Part shown: one piece after another, positions 1 to 5,406 of the stretch | Layout: each line of letters begins with the position of its first letter | How positions within the stretch are numbered: the first letter of the stretch is position 1 | Assembly (NCBI GenBank): GCA_022717655.1 | Contig: JAIIAN010000128.1 | Coordinates: forward strand, 1 to 8,609 | Source: Bacillota bacterium | GTDB taxonomy: Bacteria > Bacillota > Clostridia > Lachnospirales > Lachnospiraceae | DNA: 8,609 nt | Direction: 5' to 3' | The notes under the pieces: generated by a model | Databases searched by the model: none | What the model was told of the DNA's origin: nothing | The model's input: only the letters and a program-made list of their open reading frames with translations | Translations under genes and position numbers: made by a program

Positions 1-1202
1 GTTCCAACCGTACCGATAATGGATAAAATCATCGGCACAGCAGACGCTCCCATTCCTCGAAGTGCTCCTGGAAATAAATCCATTACTCCACACAAGAAAT
101 AGGTCACCGTTGTCAACGCTAAAATTTCCATACCACAGCGAATAACCTCCGGGTCTGTCGTATAAATTTTCAGGATTTCTCCGCCAAATGCATAAGCACC
201 GCACCCAAATACCAATGACACTCCCACACTTAGAATAATGCAGTCCACCATAACCCGATCCATTCGTTTTGGTTTATTTACACCATAATTCTGACTTGTA
301 AAACTCATACATGCCTGTGTTACGGCATTGATGGAAGCGTATAAAAATCCGAGAATATTATTGGCCGCTGTGTATCCTGCCATTGCAGTTGAACCAAAGG
401 AATTGACCGAGGACTGCAATAATGCATTGGAAAAATTAATAACCGTACTTTGTACTCCGGCAGGGATTCCCACCTGAAAAATTTGTTTTAAATACTCTTT
501 TTTCATCTTCAATTTTGAAAATCTCAGCTGATAACTTCCTTCTGTTTTATATAAACACAAGAGCACCAAAATACAGGAAATCAGCTGGGAAATCACAGTT
601 GCAATTGCAACACCGGCCACTCCCATATCAAATACAATCACCAAAATCATGTTAAGAACTGCATTTGTTATACCTGAAATAATCAAAAATATTAGCGGAC
701 GTTTGGTATCTCCAACTGCTCTTAAAATCGCTGCCCCATAGTTATAGAGCATAAAAAATGGCATGCCTAAGAAATAAATTTTCATATACAGGCTGGACTG
801 GTCAATGACATCTCCCGGTGTTCCCATCAACTCGAGCGCCCCTCTTGAAAATATCAATCCCACAACTGCCATCGCAATTCCGCTGATTAATGCCAGTAAA
901 ATCGAAGTGTGTACCGTTTCGGACATCTCTTTTTGCCGCCCTGCTGCATAAAAACGCGCAGCCAGTACATTTGCCCCAAGCGACACTCCGATAAACAGAT
1001 TTGTAAACACATTGATTAATGCTGTCGTTGAACCAACAGCTGCAAGTGCCGAACTTCCACTAAATCTTCCTACTACAACGATATCCACCGCATTGAACAT
1101 TAACTGCAAAATACCGGAAAGCATCAGTGGAAGCGAAAACGAAATTAATTTGTCCATGATCGAGCCATTGCACATATCAATTTCATATTTATTTTGTTTC
1201 AT
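1..1202 (-). CDS. MATE-family multidrug efflux transporter (C-terminus cut by window edge)
   Basis: This is an inner-membrane multidrug and toxin extrusion transporter, which in this family exports cationic or organic compounds using a Na+ or H+ gradient. The frame is open from ATG at 1202 to the left edge, giving 400 residues; the family is usually about 440-460, so roughly the last 50 residues lie outside. The N-terminus carries the MATE signature: LPLMLSGILQLMFNAVDIVVVGRFSG (shown in pieces: SLPLMLSGIL at 23-32, then NAVDIVVVGRFSG at 37-49). Asp40 in the first helix is the typical conserved acidic residue. The second half repeats the fold, starting near VGIPAGVQSTVINFSNALL. The start is chosen because the next ATG upstream in the leader hits a stop after eight codons. 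An AGGAG lies about 13 bases upstream, a rather long spacing, so Met10 remains possible. It lies downstream of the PadR operon in the same direction but has its own promoter candidate. The substrate cannot be told from sequence. Confidence 0.93.
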   Translation of the reverse strand, partial: MKQNKYEIDMCNGSIMDKLISFSLPLMLSGILQLMFNAVDIVVVGRFSGSSALAAVGSTTALINVFTNLFIGVSLGANVLAARFYAAGRQKEMSETVHTSILLALISGIAMAVVGLIFSRGALELMGTPGDVIDQSSLYMKIYFLGMPFFMLYNYGAAILRAVGDTKRPLIFLIISGITNAVLNMILVIVFDMGVAGVAIATVISQLISCILVLLCLYKTEGSYQLRFSKLKMKKEYLKQIFQVGIPAGVQSTVINFSNALLQSSVNSFGSTAMAGYTAANNILGFLYASINAVTQACMSFTSQNYGVNKPKRMDRVMVDCIILSVGVSLVFGCGAYAFGGEILKIYTTDPEVIRCGMEILALTTVTYFLCGVMDLFPGALRGMGASAVPMILSIIGTVG

Positions 1203-1266
1203 TTTTCGCTTTCATCTCCTGTCTCTTCTCTTAAGCAACTTTTTTCTTTCTGACACTTTCTATCAT

Positions 1267-1296
1267 ACTATACAAAAAACAGCAATACAATGGCAA
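1267..1296 (-). promoter_or_regulatory. Predicted sigma-A promoter of the MATE gene
   Basis: On the minus strand a -35 box TTGCCA (1296-1291) is followed after 18 bases by a -10 box TATAGT (1272-1267). It lies in the 115-bp gap between the DUF4097 gene and the MATE gene. Its presence suggests the transporter is transcribed separately from the PadR operon, although read-through is possible because no clear terminator is seen after the DUF4097 gene. Confidence 0.5.
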
Positions 1297-1317
1297 AAAA
1301 AGAAGAAGTTCTATTAA

Positions 1318-2253
1318 CTAATTACATTTCATTGTAATGTCTCCATCCTCTGCATGTAACTTTACTTTTCCGTTTTTTCCACTTCTTTGGTATTTACTTT
1401 CATCCGAATCCTTTTCTTTTAGTGTTCCTTCAAGAGTCTCTGACACCTCAATATCCCCCAGATCGGTAGAAGCATCTACTCCAAGCAATGACCATTGTTT
1501 TTTTGAACCTTGTACTTCTATATCTCCTAAGTCATTGTTGATTAAAGTCTCACCTGTAAATTCATTATTTTTTGCGGTAAAATCACCGTCTGACAAAACA
1601 AAGTTACAGGTTTTTATCTTAGAATCATAAGTTTTCACATCACCTAAAGAAGCTGAAACAGCAACCTCTTTTAATGTGCTGTTCTTAATAAAAATATCTC
1701 CATCACCTGATGAAACTGTTCCACTCTCAAAGCAGACATGATTCAGCAAAATATTACCCAAGTCACTATTTAGCGTTGCAGTTTGAAATTTTGCATTCTC
1801 CGGAACATATAATGTTACAACATTTTCATCCGTCGTAAAGTCTTTGTCTTTTGACAGGAATGCTGTAAGAAATCCAATATCTATATGTATATAAGAATTG
1901 GAGTCTGAATCTTCTTTAAGCGTAAGAATTTTATTTTTCACATCATAAGAAACAGGTTCTTTTTCCTTTGAATCTGAAGTCGTATAACTGATATAATAAG
2001 AATCATCATCAGACGATACCATCTGTAAATTTAAAGAAGAGAGGTCTACATTTAATGTGGTATAGGTATCTATCTTTGTTTTCTCTAATTCACAGACAGA
2101 ATTCTTTTTTGTCGCTGAACCTTTGAGCTGATTTAAATCAGCTGCAAGCACATAATTTTTTCCTCCGGTTAAAAATCCCGCTGTAACAAGAAGCATCCCT
2201 GCGACTGTACAGCCAGCTCCTGCTGCCAGACAATTTCTCATCCATTTATTCAT
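1318..2253 (-). CDS. DUF4097 family beta-strand-repeat surface protein, membrane anchored
   Basis: A 311-residue protein with one hydrophobic segment at about residues 8-30 and then a large extracytoplasmic part, consistent with a signal anchor or signal peptide; no lipobox is seen. The C-terminal half has a regular turn motif, [LD]GD[IVF] or a close variant, at about residues 164-167, 183-186, 202-205, 221-224, 241-244, 264-267 and 302-305. The first five are spaced 19-20 residues, as expected for the rungs of a right-handed beta-helix of the DUF4097 (adhesin-like, LiaG/YvlB-related) family. The start ATG overlaps the end of the DUF1700 gene by 8 bases and is preceded by AAGGAGG with 8 bases spacing, so translation is likely coupled. 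It is the last gene of the padR-DUF1700-DUF4097 operon. In Bacillus, members of this family belong to cell-envelope-stress regulons; an envelope role here is inference and the molecular function is unknown. Confidence 0.88.
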   Translation of the reverse strand: MNKWMRNCLAAGAGCTVAGMLLVTAGFLTGGKNYVLAADLNQLKGSATKKNSVCELEKTKIDTYTTLNVDLSSLNLQMVSSDDDSYYISYTTSDSKEKEPVSYDVKNKILTLKEDSDSNSYIHIDIGFLTAFLSKDKDFTTDENVVTLYVPENAKFQTATLNSDLGNILLNHVCFESGTVSSGDGDIFIKNSTLKEVAVSASLGDVKTYDSKIKTCNFVLSDGDFTAKNNEFTGETLINNDLGDIEVQGSKKQWSLLGVDASTDLGDIEVSETLEGTLKEKDSDESKYQRSGKNGKVKLHAEDGDITMKCN

Positions 2254-2890
2254 GACTCTTTCCTCCTTGTTTAGATTTCTTAGAGTGTTTTGAAATCCAC
2301 TGTGCCAGTTTTACAAATAACAGCCCAAACCATTTTGCAAGATAAATACCAAGAATCACGCTAAGAATTGCAAGACCGACAAAGAAAATTCCACTTCCAC
2401 TTATAAGCGCAAATCCAGATATTGAATACGGAATTGCTAAAATGCCACGAATCACAAGTTTGCCTGCGACCAAAAAGAATGAAAGTCCAAAAATAAACAC
2501 ACATAGGACTAAAATACCCGCGCACAAAACCAAAGATAATAAAACGACAAGGGCAGAAAAAACAAGCGGTGCCCCAATCGGTGCTGCAAAAATCGCAAGT
2601 AAGGCAATCCAGAAAATGTTACATTTTGACTGTTTCTTATCTTTTTCAACCTTTTTATCTTCCACTCCAAACACTGGTTCCTGCTCTTCTATTTTTTTAT
2701 CCAGAAGATTAGAAATCAAATCTCTTGCTGCTTCCTTTGGTGTTCCAAGTTCTGTCATTAATTCTTGTGCACCGGCTTCATCTGTCTCTTCAAAATATTC
2801 AATAAAATATTCCATTGCATCCTCATAGTCCTGTTTCGGAAGCTTTTTCAAATATTTCTGTAACTGTTTTAAATATTCTTCTTTACTCAC
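2246..2890 (-). CDS. DUF1700 (HAAS-domain) integral membrane protein
   Basis: A 214-residue protein with two parts. Residues 1 to about 70 are a charged, helical cytoplasmic domain (MSKEEYLKQL at the start, then ELGTPKEAARDLI at 47-59) typical of DUF1700/HAAS proteins, which are commonly encoded next to PadR regulators. After a lysine-rich linker (79-88), about residues 91-142 and 150-195 are strongly hydrophobic and probably form four membrane helices, ending in a basic tail (KHSKKSKQGGKSHE). The start codon is GTG at 2890; it overlaps the padR stop by 4 bases (GTGA), and a GGGGAGG sequence lies 8 bases upstream. The 3' end overlaps the DUF4097 gene. The biochemical role is unknown; the N-terminal domain is thought to be a signalling or protein-interaction module, so a membrane sensor working with the PadR protein or the surface protein is an inference. 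Confidence 0.87.
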   Translation of the reverse strand: MSKEEYLKQLQKYLKKLPKQDYEDAMEYFIEYFEETDEAGAQELMTELGTPKEAARDLISNLLDKKIEEQEPVFGVEDKKVEKDKKQSKCNIFWIALLAIFAAPIGAPLVFSALVVLLSLVLCAGILVLCVFIFGLSFFLVAGKLVIRGILAIPYSISGFALISGSGIFFVGLAILSVILGIYLAKWFGLLFVKLAQWISKHSKKSKQGGKSHE

Positions 2891-3204
2891 CTTCGAATCC
2901 TCCCCTCTACGATTCCGTCAATTGTATCACGGTAAACAGCCCACTCACCGTTTAAATATTCGATTTGCTCTTTTCCACTTTCGGTAATCGAATAATACTT
3001 TCGTTTTCTTCCCTGAAACTCCTGTGAATACGTGGTAAGAAATCCTGCCTTTTCAAGCTTTTTCAAAATCGGATAAAGCGTTGATTCCTTAATATCCGCC
3101 ACCAGTTTAATTGTCTGACTGATTTCGTATCCATAAGAGTCCTGAGTTTCCACAATTGTCAGAATCAGATATTCAATCAATAAAGCAGAAACCGGAAAAT
3201 ACAT
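2887..3204 (-). CDS. PadR family transcriptional regulator
   Basis: A 105-residue winged-helix repressor of the short PadR class. Residues 9-75 hold the PadR core: helix with SYGYEISQTI (23-32), the recognition helix ESTLYPILKKLEKAGFL (40-56), and the beta-wing with GRKRKYYSITESG (65-77). A C-terminal dimerisation helix follows. The start ATG has AAGGAG 8 bases upstream. The gene is first in a three-gene operon and overlaps the DUF1700 gene by 4 bases, so the regulator is made in step with its membrane partners. The promoter in front of it carries two long AT palindromes, which suggests autorepression, as is usual for PadR proteins. The inducing signal is unknown; the membrane partners could link it to envelope state, and the downstream MATE pump could be a further target, but neither is shown by the sequence. 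Confidence 0.93.
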   Translation of the reverse strand: MYFPVSALLIEYLILTIVETQDSYGYEISQTIKLVADIKESTLYPILKKLEKAGFLTTYSQEFQGRKRKYYSITESGKEQIEYLNGEWAVYRDTIDGIVEGRIRR

Positions 3205-3222
3205 GCAATCATCTCCTTTTTA

Positions 3223-3246
3223 ATATGTAAAATATTTATATATATA
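3223..3246. repeat. AT-rich direct repeat, second copy at 3291-3314
   Basis: The 24-bp stretches 3223-3246 and 3291-3314 match at 22 positions, both beginning ATATGTAAAA. The two mismatches are a swapped TA/AT pair at 3233-3234 versus 3301-3302. One copy lies in the untranslated leader of padR and one just upstream of the -35 box, 68 bp apart, so the regulator could bind several sites around the promoter. Confidence 0.6.
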
Positions 3247-3259
3247 AATTTTATATATA
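3239..3259. promoter_or_regulatory. Perfect 10-bp-arm AT palindrome at the padR transcription start (putative PadR operator)
   Basis: The arm TATATATAAA (3239-3248) is the exact reverse complement of TTTATATATA (3250-3259) around a single central T at 3249. It begins at the last base of the -10 box and covers the predicted start of transcription, an ideal position for a repressor. Because the region is nearly pure A/T, chance palindromes are more likely than usual. Confidence 0.5.
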
Positions 3260-3287
3260 GTATAGTATCAGAGTATCGTATTGTCAA
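3259..3287 (-). promoter_or_regulatory. Strong promoter of the padR-DUF1700-DUF4097 operon
   Basis: On the minus strand there is a perfect -35 TTGACA (3287-3282), a 17-base spacer, and a -10 TATACT (3264-3259), one base off consensus. Transcription would begin near 3252, giving a leader of about 48 bases. A promoter this strong next to its own repressor gene fits a unit normally held off by PadR. Confidence 0.8.
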
Positions 3288-3316
3288 TATATATGTAAAA
3301 ATTTTATATATATATT
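3286..3316. promoter_or_regulatory. 31-bp AT palindrome abutting the padR -35 box (putative second PadR operator)
   Basis: Centred on A3301, 14 of 15 base pairs match between 3286-3300 and 3302-3316; the exception is G3295 opposite T3307. It overlaps the upstream edge of the -35 box by two bases. Its centre is 52 bp, about five helical turns, from the first palindrome. It contains ATGT, a half-site seen in known PadR operators (ATGT-N8-ACAT), though the other half is not a perfect match. Confidence 0.45.
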
Positions 3317-3321
3317 CTTTC

Positions 3322-3366
3322 CCAAACAAAAATACAGGATTCCAGCTCATTCATGAGCCAGAATCC
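3322..3366 (-). terminator. Intrinsic terminator of the lysR gene, overlapping its stop codon
   Basis: The arms 3354-3366 and 3337-3349 form a 13-bp stem with two G-U wobbles and a four-base loop (3350-3353). On the minus strand it is followed by TGTATTTTTGTTT. The stop codon (3347-3349) and the last few codons of lysR lie within the hairpin. It insulates the padR promoter, which starts only about 50 bp further on. Confidence 0.82.
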
Positions 3367-4264
3367 CATACTCTTTTGGAAGCTTCATTTCTTTATGCTG
3401 ATATAAAATTTTTTCCAATTCATAAATCGCAGGTGTCAGAAATTTATTTTTATGATACACCAGTTTAAATTTGCGGTTCCATTCCTGTTTTTCATCATAA
3501 AACACCCGAATTTTTTCATGTGCCAGCTCATGTGTCAAAAGACGAAGCGACATAACAGAAAGCACTTTATTCCAAATCACTGCATTGATAATCGTCCGTG
3601 GACAATTCGCTTCCCACGTTACCTTAATTGAAATGTTATGCCGTTTCACATAGTCCTCAAAGAGCTGTCTTGTTCCACTGCCCTGCTCACGCATTGCAAA
3701 GCACTGACCATTTAATTCCGAATTTAAGATTTGAGCTTTTTCAAAAAACGGATGCCGGCTTCCGCATCCAAGCACCAGACAGTCATCAATGATCGGAATC
3801 ACAAGCAAATCCGGTGACTGAATTTCTCCTTCTACAACTGCTGCATCGAGTTCAGATTTTAATAATTTTTCTTCGATTTCATGCGTATTGCTGACAAAAG
3901 AATACACCTCAAGCCCCGTCAGACTCTGTTCCAATTCTCCAATCAATGCCGGTGCAAGACACGTTCCCACTGTCAGCGTCGTTCCAAGCCGAAACCGCTC
4001 GTTTTGTCCCTGATTGAGCATCAGCTCATCTAACTGTTCAAACTGGCTCACCAAATCCCTTGCGTGGGAAAGCAGTAATTTTCCTCTTTCTGTCAGATAT
4101 AATTTCTTTCCAAAACGCTCAAATAATAACCCATGATAATGCTGTTCCATTTCACGAATTGCCTGACTAATGGTCGGCTGTGAAAGATAAAGATGTTTTG
4201 CCGCCGCACTCATTGTTCCATGCTCTGCGACAGCCAGAAAAATGGTAAGATATCGAATCGTCAT
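3347..4264 (-). CDS. LysR family transcriptional regulator (CysL-like), divergent from siroheme reductase
   Basis: A 305-residue LysR-type regulator of normal family length. Residues 1-60 are the winged helix-turn-helix, with AAAKHLYLSQPTISQAIREM at 20-39 and the wing ending in LTERGKLLL. Residues from about 90 on form the effector-binding domain of two Rossmann-like lobes. The segment REQGSGTR (192-199) is the co-inducer-pocket motif shared by the CysL/CbbR side of the family. The start MTIRYLTIFLAVAE is canonical, although the ribosome binding site (AAAGGG about 13 bases upstream) is weak. The gene is read away from the sulfite/nitrite reductase-like gene across a 134-bp gap that carries a T-N11-A palindrome. 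The same arrangement is known for CysL and cysJI of Bacillus subtilis. It is therefore most likely the activator of the reductase and represses itself; the effector is not known from sequence. Confidence 0.93.
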   Translation of the reverse strand: MTIRYLTIFLAVAEHGTMSAAAKHLYLSQPTISQAIREMEQHYHGLLFERFGKKLYLTERGKLLLSHARDLVSQFEQLDELMLNQGQNERFRLGTTLTVGTCLAPALIGELEQSLTGLEVYSFVSNTHEIEEKLLKSELDAAVVEGEIQSPDLLVIPIIDDCLVLGCGSRHPFFEKAQILNSELNGQCFAMREQGSGTRQLFEDYVKRHNISIKVTWEANCPRTIINAVIWNKVLSVMSLRLLTHELAHEKIRVFYDEKQEWNRKFKLVYHKNKFLTPAIYELEKILYQHKEMKLPKEYGILAHE

Positions 4265-4288
4265 TGTTTTTATCGTTCCCTTTTATCT

Positions 4289-4303
4289 ATAGGTAAAACC
4301 TAT
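4289..4303. promoter_or_regulatory. LysR recognition-site palindrome (T-N11-A) between lysR and the reductase gene
   Basis: ATAGGT (4289-4294) and ACCTAT (4298-4303) form a perfect inverted repeat around AAA and contain the T-N11-A pattern (T4290, A4302) of LysR recognition sites. The centre at 4296 is about 67 bases upstream of the predicted start of the reductase transcript, the classic activation position. It also lies just downstream of the predicted lysR transcription start, a good position for autorepression. Confidence 0.65.
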
Positions 4304-4315
4304 CGTTTTTATAAA

Positions 4316-4344
4316 ATAATATCATTTTTCAAATACATCAACAA
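4316..4344 (-). promoter_or_regulatory. Predicted promoter of lysR
   Basis: On the minus strand TTGTTG (4344-4339) is followed after 17 bases by TATTAT (4321-4316). Transcription would begin near 4309, leaving the T-N11-A palindrome in the first 20 bases of the transcript. It overlaps the divergent reductase promoter, so the two polymerases would compete. Confidence 0.5.
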
Positions 4345-4356
4345 GTGTTATATTAT
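4328..4356 (+). promoter_or_regulatory. Predicted LysR-dependent promoter of the siroheme reductase gene
   Basis: TTCAAA (4328-4333), 17 bases, then TATTAT (4351-4356); an alternative -10 box TATAGT lies at 4354-4359. The -35 box is poor, as expected for a promoter that needs an activator bound near -67. The gene has an excellent ribosome binding site, AAGGAGG (4386-4392), 6 bases before its ATG. Confidence 0.45.
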
Positions 4357-4398
4357 AGTTATTGAAAATAGTACATAAAAAGCTCAAGGAGGAATAAA

Positions 4399-5328
4399 AT
4401 GTCAGCATTAACTGTCAGCAAAGAAGAAGAAAAACGTTTAAAAGGACTTGGCTTCTTAAACAACAAAGGAACCGATAACTTTTCTGCACGGGTTCTCACT
4501 GTAAATGGAAAAATTTCCGCCGCTCAGGCTCAGTGTTTAACAGAAGCCGCAGAAAAATTTGGAAATGGAGTGCTTACCTTCACTACCCGCCAGACTGTAG
4601 AAATTCAGGGCATCCCTTATGATAAAGTAGAAGCATTTCAGGCTCATCTTGCAAAAGAAGGCTTAACCGTTGGCGGAACCGGTCCACGTGTTCGTCCGGT
4701 TGTATCCTGTAAAGGAACCACCTGCCATTATGGTCTGTTAGATTCTTTCGCAATTTCCGAAGAAATTCACAAACGTTTTTATGAGGGATATCATGAAGTA
4801 AAACTTCCTCATAAATTCAAAATTGCCGTTGGCGGATGTCCAAATAACTGTGTAAAACCAGACTTAAATGACCTTGGAATCATTGGTCAGAGAGTTCCAA
4901 ATTTTGATGAAACTCTCTGCAAAGGCTGTAAAAAATGTGCCATCGAAGCAGTATGTCCGTCCGGTGCCGCTAAAGTTGTTGACGGTGTCTTAAACATTGA
5001 TAAAAAAGTCTGTATCCACTGTGGTCGCTGTGTTGGGAACTGCCACTTTGACAGCATTAAAGATGGTACTTACGGATTTAAAATTTACATTGGCGGACGC
5101 TGGGGAAAACAGATTTCACAGGGTCGTGCCTTAAATAAAGTCTTTACTTCCAAAGAAGAAGCAATGGATATCATTGAAAAAACCATCTTATTCTTCCGTG
5201 CAAACGGAAAACCGGGAGAACGTTTTGCACTGACTGTAGACCGTCTTGGATTTGAGAATGTAGAAAATGAAATTTTAAACGGAGACATCTTAAGCAGAAA
5301 AGAAGAAATTTTAAAACGTGAACTGTAA
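4399..5328 (+). CDS. Siroheme/[4Fe-4S] sulfite (or nitrite) reductase-like protein with internal ferredoxin domain
   Basis: A 309-residue cytoplasmic redox protein built like anaerobic sulfite reductase subunit C (AsrC, about 340 residues). Residues about 25-85 are the ferredoxin-like half domain, including the siroheme-contacting TTRQ (62-65). Residues 97-160 carry the siroheme-[4Fe-4S] ligands: Cys104 and Cys109, then Cys147 and Cys151 in GGCPNNC. Residues 170-220 are an inserted ferredoxin with two [4Fe-4S] motifs: Cys174, 177, 180, 186 and Cys205, 208, 211, 215. The C-terminal 80 residues close the reductase domain. The first siroheme pair is spaced C-x4-C rather than the usual C-x5-C. 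The family reduces sulfite to sulfide or nitrite to ammonia with six electrons. No asrA, asrB, cysJ or siroheme-synthesis gene is nearby, so the electron donor must be elsewhere, perhaps ferredoxin. The gene stands alone, divergent from a LysR gene and followed by a terminator. Sulfite is the more likely substrate given the CysL-like neighbour, but this is inference. Confidence 0.88.
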   Translation: MSALTVSKEEEKRLKGLGFLNNKGTDNFSARVLTVNGKISAAQAQCLTEAAEKFGNGVLTFTTRQTVEIQGIPYDKVEAFQAHLAKEGLTVGGTGPRVRPVVSCKGTTCHYGLLDSFAISEEIHKRFYEGYHEVKLPHKFKIAVGGCPNNCVKPDLNDLGIIGQRVPNFDETLCKGCKKCAIEAVCPSGAAKVVDGVLNIDKKVCIHCGRCVGNCHFDSIKDGTYGFKIYIGGRWGKQISQGRALNKVFTSKEEAMDIIEKTILFFRANGKPGERFALTVDRLGFENVENEILNGDILSRKEEILKREL

Positions 5329-5345
5329 AAAAAGTCAAAAAACAA

Positions 5346-5385
5346 CCCCGAGATTGTTATCGAAAACAATCCCGGGGCATTTTTT
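5346..5385. terminator. Bidirectional terminator between the reductase gene and uxuB
   Basis: CCCCG (5346-5350) with GATTGTT (5352-5358) pairs with AACAATC (5365-5371) and CGGGG (5373-5377), leaving one A/C mismatch and a 6-base loop. On the plus strand it is followed by a run of six T (5380-5385). On the minus strand it is followed by TTGTTTTTTGAC from the A-rich left flank. It can therefore stop both the reductase transcript and the uxuAB transcript. Confidence 0.9.
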
Positions 5386-5406
5386 ATGCTAAATCTATTG
5401 ATTTAA

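Noticed and set aside
1189..1214. Eight-codon open frame in the MATE leader, as a possible regulatory leader peptide
   Set aside because: Its ATG directly abuts the AGGAG sequence, too close to be used, and the sequence shows no attenuator structure.
1012..1317. 101-codon open frame on the plus strand
   Set aside because: It is antisense to the clear MATE gene and its promoter region, has no ribosome binding site, and its C-terminal part is just translated T-rich DNA.
1290..1318. Terminator after the DUF4097 gene
   Set aside because: Only a 4-bp AGTT/AACT stem precedes the T-rich run on the minus strand, too weak to call.
3223..3316. CRISPR-like or transposon-end repeat
   Set aside because: There are only two AT-rich copies, one of them in a leader; their position around a promoter fits operators, and no transposase or target duplication is seen.
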